Shown here: piece by piece, positions 17,274-26,716 of the stretch | Numbering within the stretch: the first letter of the stretch is position 1 | How the letters are laid out: each line of letters starts with the position of its first letter | Origin: Imbroritus primus | GTDB taxonomy: Bacteria > Pseudomonadota > Gammaproteobacteria > Burkholderiales > Burkholderiaceae | Length of the DNA stretch: 64,000 bases | Assembly: GCA_000272025.2 (NCBI GenBank) | Contig: AKCV02000025.1 | Location: 62,001-126,000, forward strand | Direction of reading: 5' to 3' | Position numbers and translations under genes: made by a program | The notes under the pieces: generated by a model | The model's input: the letters and a program-made list of their open reading frames with translations, nothing else | Database searches by the model: none | What the model was told of the DNA's origin: nothing

Positions 17274-18206
17274 GTGAAGATCGTGATCCCGGAAGCGCTG
17301 CTGCCCGGCCCCCTGGCGCAGCTGCAGGCGCGGCACACGGTGCACTACGATCCGGCGCTGGTTAACCAGCCCGAGCCGCTCATCGCGGCGGCACGCGATG
17401 CCGATTGCATCATCATCCGCAACCGCACCCAGCTGCGCGGCGCACTGCTCGACGCCATGACGCGCTGTCGCGTGGTAGGCCGCCAGGGCGTGGGCCTCGA
17501 CAACATCGACATGGATGTCTGCCGCGCACGGGGCATCGAAGTGATTCCCGCGATCGGGGCGAACGCGCGCTCGGTGGCCGAGTATGTGATGACCACCGCC
17601 ATGATGCTGCTGCGCGGCGCCTACGGCGCCAGCGCCGAGGTGGCCGCCGGTACCTGGCCGCGTGCGGCGCTGGGCGGTGGGCGCGAGATCTTCGGCCGTA
17701 CGCTCGGCGTGGTCGGCTTTGGCTCCATCGGTCAGGTTACCGCCGCGCTGGCGCGCCGCATGGATATGCGCGTGGTGGCCTACGATCCTATGCTCGCAGC
17801 TGATGCCCCCGCCTTGCGCGAACATGATTGTGCGTTGCTGCCGCTCGAGGAACTGCTGGCGGTCAGCGACGTGGTCACGCTGCACATGCCGCTGCTGCCG
17901 CAGACGCACCACCTGCTCGATGCGCAGCGTCTCGCCTGCATGAGGGCCGATGCCGTGCTCATCAATGCTGCACGGGGCGGCACGGTTGACGAAGCCGCTT
18001 TGGCAGCAGCCTTGCGTGCCGGCCGCCTGCATGGCGCCGCGCTCGACGTGTTCGAGACCGAGCCGCTCGGTCCCGGGTCGGTGCTCGCGGATGTGCCCAA
18101 TCTTCTGCTCACGCCGCATATCGGCGGCGTCACCGCCGATTCCGAAGTGCGCGTCAGCGATCTTGTCACCGCGCGGGTGCTGGCCGCGCTCGAGGCGCTG
18201 GAGTAA
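17274..18206 (+). CDS. D-isomer-specific 2-hydroxyacid dehydrogenase
   Basis: An NAD(P)-dependent oxidoreductase of 310 residues that interconverts a 2-hydroxy acid and a 2-oxo acid. The Rossmann motif is VVGFGSIGQVTAALARR (about 144-160). The catalytic triad is Arg234 (NAARGGTV), Glu263 (FETEPLG) and His282 (LTPHIGG). The N-terminal substrate domain is of the phosphoglycerate-dehydrogenase type, without an ACT domain. The start is GTG at 17274, nine bases after AGGAGG; a nearer ATG at 17265 runs into a stop within three codons. First gene of operon 2. The substrate is unknown; it may link to the product of the enolase-superfamily enzyme. Confidence 0.92.
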   Translation: MKIVIPEALLPGPLAQLQARHTVHYDPALVNQPEPLIAAARDADCIIIRNRTQLRGALLDAMTRCRVVGRQGVGLDNIDMDVCRARGIEVIPAIGANARSVAEYVMTTAMMLLRGAYGASAEVAAGTWPRAALGGGREIFGRTLGVVGFGSIGQVTAALARRMDMRVVAYDPMLAADAPALREHDCALLPLEELLAVSDVVTLHMPLLPQTHHLLDAQRLACMRADAVLINAARGGTVDEAALAAALRAGRLHGAALDVFETEPLGPGSVLADVPNLLLTPHIGGVTADSEVRVSDLVTARVLAALEALE

Positions 18207-18248
18207 GCCGGCGCTTTCCCTCATTTTTCACCACAGGACGGAGACAGC

Positions 18249-19229
18249 ATGTTCAGGGCCCTGGTTGTCGAGCAGGTCGACGGCAAAAGCCGTGCGTCCA
18301 TCCAGACGCTGGATGAAGCGCAACTGCCGGAAGGCGATGTGACGGTACGCGTGGAGCATTCCACGCTCAATTACAAGGACGCGCTGGCCATCACCGGCAA
18401 GGCGCCGGTGGTGCGCAAGTTTCCAATGGTGCCTGGCATCGATCTGGCGGGCACGGTGGAACAAAGCACGCATGTGTCTTTCCGGCCGGGAGACCGGGTG
18501 CTGCTGAACGGCTTTGGCGTGGGTGAGACGCATTGGGGCGGATTGGCCCAGCGCGCCCGCGTCTCCGGCGACTGGCTGTTGCCCTTGCCGGAGCCGCTGA
18601 CTTCCCTGCAGGCCATGTCGGTCGGCACTGCTGGCTATACCGCCATGCTGTGCGTGATGGCGCTGGAACGGCATGGCCTCACGCCGCAGCAGGGCGAGAT
18701 TCTCGTGACGGGCGCCAATGGCGGTGTCGGTAGTTTCGCCATCGGCATTCTCAAGCAGCGCGGCTATACCGTCGTGGCATCGACCGGCCGCATGGCCGAA
18801 GCCGAACGCCTCAAGCGCCTCGGCGCGAGCGAGGTAATCGACCGCGCAACGCTGTCCGAGCCCGGCAAGCCGCTCGCCAGGGAGCGTTGGGCCGGCGTGG
18901 TGGACAGTGTGGGCAGCCACACGCTCGTCAATGCCTGCGCCAGCACGCGCTACGGTGGTGCCGTGGCGGCGTGCGGCCTGGCGCAGGGCCTCGATTTTCC
19001 GGCGACCGTCGCGCCATTCATCCTGCGCGGCGTGAGCCTGCTCGGCGTGGACAGCGTCTATGCGCCCCGGGCTTTGCGCGAGCAGGCGTGGGCTATCCTG
19101 GCGCGCGACATGCGCGAGCTGATCGGCCAGGTGGCCGAGTTGATTCCGCTCGAGGCCGCCATCGACACGGCCGGCGCGCTGCTCCGCGGTGAGATCAAGG
19201 GCCGCGTGGTGGTCGATGTCAATGCTTGA
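18249..19229 (+). CDS. acuI: YhdH/AcuI-family acryloyl-CoA reductase
   Basis: A zinc-free medium-chain dehydrogenase/reductase of 326 residues. The N-terminus MFRALVVEQVDGK, the segment STLNYKDALAITGK and the NADPH-site motif VTGANGGVGSFAIGIL (about 158-173) are characteristic of the YhdH/AcuI group. AcuI reduces toxic acryloyl-CoA to propionyl-CoA with NADPH. The ATG is preceded by GGAG. The stop overlaps the start of the next gene (acyl-CoA synthetase). In this context it implies acryloyl-CoA or a related enoyl-CoA as an intermediate or side product, formed from a 3-substituted propionyl-CoA. Confidence 0.9.
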   Translation: MFRALVVEQVDGKSRASIQTLDEAQLPEGDVTVRVEHSTLNYKDALAITGKAPVVRKFPMVPGIDLAGTVEQSTHVSFRPGDRVLLNGFGVGETHWGGLAQRARVSGDWLLPLPEPLTSLQAMSVGTAGYTAMLCVMALERHGLTPQQGEILVTGANGGVGSFAIGILKQRGYTVVASTGRMAEAERLKRLGASEVIDRATLSEPGKPLARERWAGVVDSVGSHTLVNACASTRYGGAVAACGLAQGLDFPATVAPFILRGVSLLGVDSVYAPRALREQAWAILARDMRELIGQVAELIPLEAAIDTAGALLRGEIKGRVVVDVNA

Positions 19230-20853
19230 GCGCGCGGCGGCGCACAGGCCGTTCCTGCCCGTGAGCACACCGGGCGAGCGCACGGCTGACCGCGTGCTGC
19301 AGTGGGCGCAGTGGCAACCGCATGCACCGGCGGTGAGCGACGACACGCGCGCGCTGAGCTACGGCGCGTTGGCCGACGCCATCTACGCCGTGGCCGGTCA
19401 GCTGAGGGCGGAAGGCCTCGGCCCGGGCGAACGCATCATGGTGATCGGTGAAAACAGCGTGGCGCTCACGGTGATGTTGCTGGCGGCAAGCCAGTGCGGG
19501 GTATGCGCCGTGGTCGAGAATGTGCGGCGCATGCCGGCCGAGATTGCCGGTATCCTCGCACACAGCCTGCCGCGTAAGGTCTTCGTGATCGGTGCATCGG
19601 CGGAAGCGCGCCGCCATGCCGAGGTCCTCGGGGCGGACCCGCAGCACAATACGGCGCTGGGCGACTTTAGCGTGGCGGTACCATCAAACGCCGTATCGGC
19701 AGCGACATCGGATGATACTGGCCCCATGCCGGATGACATCGCCATCATCATCTACACCACGGGCACCACCGGCCAGCCCAAGGGCGTAATGCTCACGCAC
19801 AGCAATCTGATCTTCATCGCTGCCATGATGCGCGCGCTGCGTCACCTGTCGCCGCGCGACCGCGTCTATGGGGTGCTGCCGGCAACGCATGTGATGGGGC
19901 ATGCCTCGGTCATGCTCGGCGCCCTGCACAATGGTGCGGCGCTGCATCTGGTAGCGCGGTTCGACGCGGCGCGCTGCGTAGCGACGCTGACCGCGCAGCG
20001 CATCACCTGCATTCAGGGCGCGCCCGCGATGTTCGCCAGCATCGCGGCGTATTGCCGGCAGCAGGCTGCGACGGAGGCTGGCGGAAGCGCGAGCGGGAGG
20101 AGTGCCGGCATGCGTTGCTTTCCGGACGTCCGTTTCATCGGCTCGGGTGGCGCGCCCATTGATGCCACGATCAAGGCCGATGCCGAGGCGCTGTTCGGTT
20201 GCGAGCTGCAGAACGGCTACGGATTGACCGAGGCAGCGTCGATCTGCTGGACGCGTTTCGATGACGCCAATACTGATGACAATGTCGGACCGCCCTTGCC
20301 CGGCGTGGAGACCTGCCTGCGCGACAGTGCCGGCCAGACGGTGGGCGACGGCGAGGTAGGCGAGCTATGGATGCGCGGTCCCAACCTGATGGCTGGCTAC
20401 TTCCGCAATCCCGAGCAGACACGCCGCGTGGTCGATGCCGAGGGCTGGTTCAACACGCAGGACCTTGCGCGCAGCCTGCCCGACGGCCGCATGTTGATCG
20501 TGGGCCGTACCAAGGACGTGATCGTGCGTTCCGGCTTCAATGTGTATCCGCTCGAAGTCGAGGCCGCACTCAATACGCATCCCGCCGTGTTGCACAGCGC
20601 AGTGGTGGGTCGCAGCGTGCCCGGTAATGAAGAGGTGGTGGCCTATGTCGAACTGGCGGCGGCCGGCAGCGCCGATGCGCCCGCGCTGGCCGCGCACGTG
20701 GCGGGCCTGCTGTCGCCCTACAAGCGCCCGGCCGAAATCGTGATCGTGCCCGCGTTGCCGCTTGCGGCCAACGGCAAGGTACTCAAGAGCCAGCTCGCAC
20801 AGGTGTGCGGCAGGCCGGACCATGCAACCCAGCAAACAGGAGACAGAACATGA
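19222..20853 (+). CDS. AMP-forming acyl-CoA synthetase (ANL superfamily)
   Basis: Activates a carboxylic acid to its CoA thioester through an acyl-adenylate. About 543 residues with the P-loop-like motif IIYTTGTTGQPKGVMLTH, the A5 motif NGYGLTEAA, the A7/A8 region GWFNTQDLA and GRTKDVIVRSGFNVYP, and the C-terminal catalytic lysine in AANGKVLK. It starts inside the acuI gene (ATG at 19222, or 19216), which indicates translational coupling. The crotonase gene overlaps its end by four bases. The operon thus has its own ATP-dependent activation in addition to the CoA-transferase of operon 1, perhaps for a different acid. Specificity cannot be read by eye. Confidence 0.93.
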   Translation: MLERAAAHRPFLPVSTPGERTADRVLQWAQWQPHAPAVSDDTRALSYGALADAIYAVAGQLRAEGLGPGERIMVIGENSVALTVMLLAASQCGVCAVVENVRRMPAEIAGILAHSLPRKVFVIGASAEARRHAEVLGADPQHNTALGDFSVAVPSNAVSAATSDDTGPMPDDIAIIIYTTGTTGQPKGVMLTHSNLIFIAAMMRALRHLSPRDRVYGVLPATHVMGHASVMLGALHNGAALHLVARFDAARCVATLTAQRITCIQGAPAMFASIAAYCRQQAATEAGGSASGRSAGMRCFPDVRFIGSGGAPIDATIKADAEALFGCELQNGYGLTEAASICWTRFDDANTDDNVGPPLPGVETCLRDSAGQTVGDGEVGELWMRGPNLMAGYFRNPEQTRRVVDAEGWFNTQDLARSLPDGRMLIVGRTKDVIVRSGFNVYPLEVEAALNTHPAVLHSAVVGRSVPGNEEVVAYVELAAAGSADAPALAAHVAGLLSPYKRPAEIVIVPALPLAANGKVLKSQLAQVCGRPDHATQQTGDRT

Positions 20854-21593
20854 GCGACGCGGTGACCTATGAATCGCAGGACCGGATTGCCCTCATCACC
20901 ATCAACCGGCCGGACCGGCTGAATGCTATCAACGAGGCGGTCGAGCTGGGACTGGCCGCGGCGTGGCGACGCCTGAACGAGAGCGACGATCTGGTGGCGG
21001 TGTTCACAGGTGCCGGCAACCGAGCCTTCTCGGTGGGCAAGGATCTGAACTACGATGCAGCGCCCGATTACCGCCGTTTCACGCCTGGCTTCGATATCGA
21101 GGTCCGCAAGCCGATCGTTGCGGCGGTGGGTGGCTGGTGCCTGGGCGGCGGACTCACGTTGCTGCAGATGTGCGATCTGTGCGTGGCGTCGGAGAATGCG
21201 CGTTTTGGCTATCCCGAGGCCAAGCTCGGCTTTGCCGGCGGCATGATCGCACCGCTGGCGGCGCGCATTCCGCACAAGGTTGCCATGGAGTTGATGCTGC
21301 TCGGTGAGGATATCGACGTCCAGCGCGCCTACCAGGTCGGGCTGGTCAACAAGGTCGTGCCGCAGGGGGAGCATGTGGAAGCGGCCATGGTGTATGCCCG
21401 CCGGCTGGCGCAAAACGCCCCGCTGGTGCTGGACATGCTCAAGCAGTTCGCGGGTGAGGTCCTGCCGAAGGGGCCGATGGGCCATGCCAGCCATGCGCTG
21501 CGCGTGGTGGAGGCAATCATGGCCAGCGAGGACCGGCAGGAAGGCATGCGCAGCGCGCGCGAGAAAACGCCGCCGCAGTATCGCGGTCGCTAG
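20850..21593 (+). CDS. Crotonase-family protein (enoyl-CoA hydratase/isomerase)
   Basis: A crotonase-fold protein of 247 residues. The oxyanion-hole segments are NRAFSVGKDLNY and GGWCLGGGLTL. Of the two catalytic glutamates of enoyl-CoA hydratase, the second is kept as Glu123 (FGYPEAKLG), but the first position is Thr103 (GGGLTL instead of GGGCEL). It is therefore unlikely to be a simple hydratase and may be an isomerase, hydrolase or lyase acting on a CoA ester. The ATG at 20850 has AGGAGA upstream and overlaps the synthetase stop by four bases; an earlier in-frame start lacks such a site. Last gene of operon 2, convergent with minE. Confidence 0.92.
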   Translation: MSDAVTYESQDRIALITINRPDRLNAINEAVELGLAAAWRRLNESDDLVAVFTGAGNRAFSVGKDLNYDAAPDYRRFTPGFDIEVRKPIVAAVGGWCLGGGLTLLQMCDLCVASENARFGYPEAKLGFAGGMIAPLAARIPHKVAMELMLLGEDIDVQRAYQVGLVNKVVPQGEHVEAAMVYARRLAQNAPLVLDMLKQFAGEVLPKGPMGHASHALRVVEAIMASEDRQEGMRSAREKTPPQYRGR

Positions 21594-21657
21594 ACCGCGC
21601 CGACATGCGTCGCGCGCCGGATACCGGGCGGCGACGCACTGTTGTCCGCTGTTGCCG

Positions 21658-21912
21658 TCAGGCCTGCGGGATCTCGATCTTCACCTCGAGCACTTCGAGG
21701 TTGTCCTGGCGCTCGAGGCTGACCTTGATATCGTCGTCGCCAATATGCACGTACTTCGAAATCACCGCCACCAGCTCGCGCTGCAGCGCCGGCAGGTAGT
21801 CGGCCGGCGAAGCGCCGCCCGTGCGCTCGTGCGCCAGGATGATCTGCAGGCGCTCCTTGGCGACGCTGGCGGACTTCTTCTTTTCGCCGAGCAGGAAAGA
21901 CAGAATCGACAT
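21658..21912 (-). CDS. minE: Cell division topological specificity factor MinE
   Basis: A small activator of the MinD ATPase, 84 residues. The N-terminus [20 protein letters not shown] is the membrane-targeting and MinD-interacting helix, and [11 protein letters not shown] is the anti-MinCD segment. The C-terminal topological domain ends [13 protein letters not shown]. It confines the MinCD inhibitor away from midcell by pole-to-pole oscillation. It follows minD by 11 bases. Confidence 0.97.
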   Translation of the reverse strand: MSILSFLLGEKKKSASVAKERLQIILAHERTGGASPADYLPALQRELVAVISKYVHIGDDDIKVSLERQDNLEVLEVKIEIPQA

Positions 21913-21923
21913 GATGTCCTCCC

Positions 21924-22739
21924 TTATTTGGCGCCGAACAGCCGCTGGAGCAGGCCGGGCTTCTGGTAGTCGATAAAGCGCATCGGGCGGTCTTCGCCCA
22001 TGAAGCGGTCGATGATGTCGCGGTAGGCATTCGCCACGTCGGAGCCGTCCATGTGGATGGCGGGAATGCCCTGGTTGGAGGCGTGCAGCACCGACTCCGA
22101 TTCGGGCACCACGCCGATGAGCTTGATGCGCAGGATTTCCTGGATGTCTTCCAGCGAGAGCATCTCGCCTTCCTGCACGCGCTTGGGGTTGTAGCGGGTA
22201 ATCAGCAGGTGCTCGCGGATCGGCTCCTTGCCTTCGATGGCGCGCTTGGTCTTGGACGACAGCATGCCGAGGATGCGGTCCGAGTCACGTACCGACGAGA
22301 CCTCCGGATTGGTGACGATCAGCGCCTCGTCGGCGAAGTGCATGGCCATCAGCGCCCCCGATTCGATACCGGCGGGGGAGTCGCAGATGATGTACTCGAA
22401 GTCCATGGCCATCAGGTCATTGATGACCTTTTCCACGCCTTCCTGCGTCAGCGCTTCCTTGTCGCGCGTCTGTGAGGCCGGCAGGATGAACAGGTTCTCG
22501 CACTTCTTGTCCTTGATCAGGGCCTGGTGCAGGTTCGCCTCGCCCTGGATCACGTTGATCAGGTCATACACCACGCGGCGCTCGCATCCCATGATCAGGT
22601 CGAGATTGCGCAGGCCGACGTCAAAGTCGATCACTGCGGTCTTGTGGCCACGCAATGCGAGGCCGGCCGCGAAACTTGCACTGGTGGTCGTCTTGCCGAC
22701 GCCACCTTTACCCGATGTCACAACGATAACTTTTGCCAT
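21924..22739 (-). CDS. minD: Septum site-determining ATPase MinD
   Basis: A ParA/MinD-family ATPase of 271 residues. The deviant Walker [14 protein letters not shown] (about 8-20) carries the signature lysine, and [14 protein letters not shown] and [11 protein letters not shown] are the switch and Walker B regions. The C-terminal amphipathic membrane helix is [15 protein letters not shown]. It recruits MinC to the membrane and is released by MinE. It lies 29 bases after minC and 11 before minE, in the usual order. Confidence 0.98.
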   Translation of the reverse strand: MAKVIVVTSGKGGVGKTTTSASFAAGLALRGHKTAVIDFDVGLRNLDLIMGCERRVVYDLINVIQGEANLHQALIKDKKCENLFILPASQTRDKEALTQEGVEKVINDLMAMDFEYIICDSPAGIESGALMAMHFADEALIVTNPEVSSVRDSDRILGMLSSKTKRAIEGKEPIREHLLITRYNPKRVQEGEMLSLEDIQEILRIKLIGVVPESESVLHASNQGIPAIHMDGSDVANAYRDIIDRFMGEDRPMRFIDYQKPGLLQRLFGAK

Positions 22740-22768
22740 CTGCGCGTTCCAGAAAAATGGGTTTCAGA

Positions 22769-23524
22769 TTACTTCATGCGAAGTGGTTCGAGAATCAGCT
22801 TGTCGTCCGCCAGCCGGATCTGCACGGGCTTGCCGAGCAGTGTGTCCGGAAAAGGCTGTTCAGACGTGCGGTAGATCCCGGCGATCGAAATCAGCTCGGG
22901 TTCGAGGCAGGTGCAGAAGATGCGCGCCTCGGTATTGCCGCGCACGCCGGCCAGGGCGCGGCCGCGCAGCGGTGCATAGACGTAGATGTTACCTTCGGCC
23001 ATGACTTCGGCGCCATAGCTCACCAGGTCGAGAATCACCAGATCGCCCTTGGCATAGATCTGCTGGCCCGAGCGTAGCGGCTTGTCGATCAGCATGGTGC
23101 CGGCCGAGATGAGCGGCGCGGGCGGCGGCAGTGCGGATGCCGCGGGCGCGGCAGCAGCGGGAGCCGCGGGAGCCGCGGAGGCGGACGTCTCCTTGCGGGC
23201 CGGGCGGCGCGACTGGCTCTCGACCACCGGCAGCCCGCCCTGGCCTGCCCAGGCCTGCTGCTCCGGCCGGGCCACGACGCCGACCGGGTGGGCCTGCAGG
23301 CTGCGCAACAGGTCAGCGACCTCATCCAGCGCCACGGTTTCGCCGTCCTCGAGGGGGCGTACGTCGATGGCGACGATGTCGTTGGAAAAGAATTCGGGCG
23401 TCGCCGCAAAGCGCTGCGTCAGCTCTTCGCGCATGGCCGCCATGTCCGTGGTGCGCACCGAGAACAACAAGGCATCCACGGTTCCGCTTTTCAATTCAAA
23501 GCGTGCCGTTTTCTTCTGTGACAT
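22769..23524 (-). CDS. minC: Septum site-determining protein MinC
   Basis: Inhibitor of FtsZ ring assembly, 251 residues. The N-terminal MinC_N domain (about 1-110) starts [20 protein letters not shown] Pro/Ala-rich linker (about 125-150) follows, then the C-terminal beta-helix domain (about 150-250, with [21 protein letters not shown] and [17 protein letters not shown]), which binds MinD. First gene of the minCDE operon; the SARP-like gene lies 73 bases upstream on the same strand. Confidence 0.97.
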   Translation of the reverse strand: MSQKKTARFELKSGTVDALLFSVRTTDMAAMREELTQRFAATPEFFSNDIVAIDVRPLEDGETVALDEVADLLRSLQAHPVGVVARPEQQAWAGQGGLPVVESQSRRPARKETSASAAPAAPAAAAPAASALPPPAPLISAGTMLIDKPLRSGQQIYAKGDLVILDLVSYGAEVMAEGNIYVYAPLRGRALAGVRGNTEARIFCTCLEPELISIAGIYRTSEQPFPDTLLGKPVQIRLADDKLILEPLRMK

Positions 23525-23597
23525 AAGACAACCAGTCTGGAAAGACTCAATTCTAACGGGGTTCCGCCGTCTGTCATGAAAAATGGGTAACAGGCTG

Positions 23598-26168
23598 TTA
23601 TTCCGATGATGATTCCGGTCCTTTCCCGGTTGTCATCCGGTGGTGATGCGGCATGACGGCACGGTGATATGGCGCCTCGCGCAGGAAGCGCGTGGCGTGG
23701 CGGGCGCGTTCCTGCCATTGCGCGGCGCGGCCGGGTTCGCCGCGTAATTCGCAGATCCGCGCCTGCAGCCAGAGCAGTCGAGTCAGGCCCAGCCTGACGT
23801 GGGTGCGGCGCGCAGCGCGCAGGCCGCGTTGCACACAACTCTGCAGCGGCGCGAGCGCGCCGAGATGCAGACAAACCTCGCCAGCCAACCCGGCGATCAG
23901 CGGCACCTGGCTCAACGCCAGCGTGCTAGCCTGGCGGACGGCTTCGAGTGCATCCGCCAGCTGGCTGGCCGCCGTCGCGCCTGGCCTGAGCGGTCCGCTC
24001 AGGGTGTGGACGACCACCCGTGCAATCACCGCAAATCCCTGCAGCCCCGTGCGTTCGGCGTGGGCCAGCAGTTGCGCGGCGCATCGCCGCGCCTCGGGTG
24101 CTTCGCCGCGATACTGCGCGCACATGGCGCGGCAGTACCACACCATGCCCGCTGTGTGCTCTGGAGGCGGATAGAGCGGCGCGATGCCGGCCGCTGTGGG
24201 ATACGCTGTGTCGCTCATGTCCTGCGCCCACGCCTGCGCCGCACGGGCGATGGAAACCATGTCGACGCCCGGGGTGGGCGCCGCGTCGCGCCCGATCGCC
24301 AGGCGCGCCCACTTCTCGGTTTCGTTGGCCGCCGAGATGCACTGGCGATAGCGGCCGCGCAGCAGCGATTCGACCGCACGGCACGCGTGTGCAACCGCAC
24401 GCCACGGTGCCACGCTGGCGTTGCGCATGAGGTGCGTACCCAGGGCGCGTGCTGCGAGCGGTCCACGTGCGAGGAGACGCAGGGTCCACAACATGTGGCG
24501 CACCTGCATGGGGACCGGTGTGCCGGAGTGCTTGAGCTGGCCGAGCAGTTGCACGGCTGGGCCGCCCTGATGATCGTCGCGCTGGCCCCGCAATAGGCGT
24601 GCCGCCGCTGCGAGGCCTAGGGGGATCTGCGAGCGCAGGCCGGCGGCAAGACGTTCGGCCTGCATCATGGCGCGTGCGGCACGCTGGTAGCAATAATGCG
24701 CGCGCACCACACGGCCCGCCATCAGCGCCTGTTCCGCTGCGGCATGCCAGGCTGCAGCCGCGTGCCCGGGCTGTGCGCCGCGTGCGAAATGCCATGCAGC
24801 CTCCACATGGCGGTCCTGCTCACGGCAGCGCAAGGCGACGATGCGGTGCAGGCGAACGGCTTGTGGCAGCGGTAGCCGCAAGCCGGCCAGATAACGCAGC
24901 ATGGGCCCGGCGAAATTCCAGCGCCCGCGCCCTGCCGAGACCAGGATGCCGGCGGCCGCCAGCGGCAGCGGAACGCGGCCGGCGTCCTTCGTGAGCCCAT
25001 GGCATACCGCCAGTGCATCGCTCCGCGAAAAACTGCCACGATAGATGGCCAGGCGGGCGGCGGCACGCCGCATTGGCGGTTCGAGTGCATCGATCTGCCG
25101 GACATGATCGCCAGCTTCGTCGTGACGCGGCGGCAGTCCGGCAGGCGGGGCGACAACGACGCCAGCCGTCGCGGCGCCTGCGGCAGTCTCGAAGGCGCGG
25201 CGCGTGATCGCGCCGGTCGGATCGATCGGGTGTTCCGGCCAGCCGCTCAGATGCCATCCGCTATGTACGCCGATCGCCGCCGGGACATGTGCGGCGTGAT
25301 AGCGCTTGGCGAGCAGGTTCGCCCACAGGCGTGCCTGGGTACAAGGATCGACGGGGTCGGGCAGCAGGCCGAAGATGGCCAGCAACGATCCGGGATGCGG
25401 ATGCTGCAGCACGGCCGACGTGTTCTTGAGCAGCGCTTCCCCAAGCGTGGTGACTGCACGCGTACGATGGGTGGATTCGGTATCCGGTTCGCGGGCCAGG
25501 GCCATGATGCAGGCGATCCAGCGTCGCTCCGCGAACATGCCGCCGCCCGAGTGAGACGTCGCGGGTGTGCGTGCGTGCGTCTTGCCGCCGTCGACCGCGT
25601 GGCCCCGCAGCGCCAGCTCGGCCGTCACGCGCTGGTGTGCCTGACGGATGCGCCGCGCCCAGAACTCGCGTTGTTCAGTGAGCCATTGCTGGAATGCCGG
25701 AGCATCGGCAATTGCAAACGTGCCAGCCAGCGGTGCGCGCCACACTCCGGCCAGCGCCTCCGCATCGGCGATCTTCAGGCTGTGCGGGTCAGCCGTCTCG
25801 ATACGCTCGCAATGCTGCGCGGTCTCCCACAGATCGCATCGCAGCGCGCGACGCGGCAACTGCAGTTGCTGATGGATGCGCTCGACCCGTGTTGGCCGCA
25901 GCAGGCGGTCGAGCGTGAAGAGCGCGTGCCGCAGGCGGGCACGTCCCTCGGGCTCGGGGACGCCAGGCCACAGTGTCTGCACGAGTACGCCTCGGCTCAG
26001 CGGCGTGAGACTGAGCGTCAACATAATCAGCAGACCATAGGCGCGTGCATATGGCAGTTGCAGTGTCGTATCGCCGCGCAGCAGCGTGAGCTGACCTTGG
26101 AGGCAGAGGCGGACCGGCGGTGGAGAGCGGCCCGGCGGCAGCCCGGACGGCACATGTGACGAACTCAT
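23598..26168 (-). CDS. Large SARP/BTAD-type transcriptional regulator
   Basis: About 856 residues. Residues about 15-110 resemble an OmpR-type DNA-binding domain ([49 protein letters not shown]), and about 115-205 a bacterial transcriptional activator domain ending in [17 protein letters not shown]. Residues about 215-350 recall a class III adenylate cyclase in the segments [14 protein letters not shown] and [18 protein letters not shown], but no complete cyclase active site is seen. The remainder is helical, TPR-like. No Walker A motif is visible although such regulators often have an ATPase. Start: ATG at 26168 or GTG at 26180, neither with a clear ribosome site. Tandem 12-base repeats lie about 95-165 bases upstream. 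The target is unknown. Confidence 0.8.
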   Translation of the reverse strand: MSSSHVPSGLPPGRSPPPVRLCLQGQLTLLRGDTTLQLPYARAYGLLIMLTLSLTPLSRGVLVQTLWPGVPEPEGRARLRHALFTLDRLLRPTRVERIHQQLQLPRRALRCDLWETAQHCERIETADPHSLKIADAEALAGVWRAPLAGTFAIADAPAFQQWLTEQREFWARRIRQAHQRVTAELALRGHAVDGGKTHARTPATSHSGGGMFAERRWIACIMALAREPDTESTHRTRAVTTLGEALLKNTSAVLQHPHPGSLLAIFGLLPDPVDPCTQARLWANLLAKRYHAAHVPAAIGVHSGWHLSGWPEHPIDPTGAITRRAFETAAGAATAGVVVAPPAGLPPRHDEAGDHVRQIDALEPPMRRAAARLAIYRGSFSRSDALAVCHGLTKDAGRVPLPLAAAGILVSAGRGRWNFAGPMLRYLAGLRLPLPQAVRLHRIVALRCREQDRHVEAAWHFARGAQPGHAAAAWHAAAEQALMAGRVVRAHYCYQRAARAMMQAERLAAGLRSQIPLGLAAAARLLRGQRDDHQGGPAVQLLGQLKHSGTPVPMQVRHMLWTLRLLARGPLAARALGTHLMRNASVAPWRAVAHACRAVESLLRGRYRQCISAANETEKWARLAIGRDAAPTPGVDMVSIARAAQAWAQDMSDTAYPTAAGIAPLYPPPEHTAGMVWYCRAMCAQYRGEAPEARRCAAQLLAHAERTGLQGFAVIARVVVHTLSGPLRPGATAASQLADALEAVRQASTLALSQVPLIAGLAGEVCLHLGALAPLQSCVQRGLRAARRTHVRLGLTRLLWLQARICELRGEPGRAAQWQERARHATRFLREAPYHRAVMPHHHRMTTGKGPESSSE

Positions 26169-26180
26169 CAGCGGGCGCAC

Positions 26181-26716
26181 CTGGGATGGAGATGACCAGA
26201 GCGGATCCGGACGTGCCAGGCGCCGGACGCCCGCGCGCTCCAGGCTCCGATCGGGAGCGAAGGGACCGGTAGCGGGGCTCGAGCCGGGACGTGAATCGAG
26301 ACGGGAATCGAGACATGAGTCGGGGCTCGATACGTGGCGTCCGGACCGGTGCGCGCTACCGGCGCAGGCCGGTAACGCCGGTTCATCGTAGGGAGATGTG
26401 CAGCGGGGGGCAACTAAACAATTGTCAATTGCCGTGAGGGGATCGGGATTGCGATGCTACCTGCTGACGCCATCGGCCATGGCAGCATAACTTCGGATAT
26501 TCCGGGCCTGCTTGCGGTAAAAAAGTGTCTCATACCGATTTCAATGCTGTTTAAGTGATTGCGATCCCGCTGCTGTGTCAGCAGACCGTCCCGCAGGGGC
26601 CACAGGGCGCTCCCGGGCCTGCCACGCCGCATGTTGCTTGTCTCTGAACGGCGTGCCTTTCCGTATTCGTGCGTGGCGACAGGGCGCGATCCTTGCCCAG
26701 ATCCAAGGAGATCGTG
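26181..26716. other. Divergent intergenic region between two regulator genes
   Basis: About 535 bases without a convincing gene. It contains the 12-base tandem repeat array (26262-26333), an AT-richer stretch at 26410-26560 with a short palindrome CAATTG at 26419-26424, and the ribosome site AAGGAG at 26705-26710 of the plus-strand LysR-like gene. Promoters probably lie in the AT-richer stretch but none could be fixed. Confidence 0.6.
26262..26333. repeat. Degenerate 12-base tandem repeats upstream of the SARP-like gene
   Basis: Six consecutive 12-base units in phase from 26262. The middle three (26286-26321) read GGGACGTGAATC, GAGACGGGAATC and GAGACATGAGTC. The units at 26274 and 26322 both begin GGGGCTCGA, 48 bases apart. 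SARP and OmpR-type activators bind direct repeats, so this is a plausible operator array in the shared upstream region of two divergent regulator genes. Confidence 0.6.

Noticed and set aside
24999-26159. A 386-codon plus-strand frame inside the SARP-like gene
   Set aside because: No ribosome site or domain; the minus-strand frame has recognisable DNA-binding and BTAD segments over its whole length.
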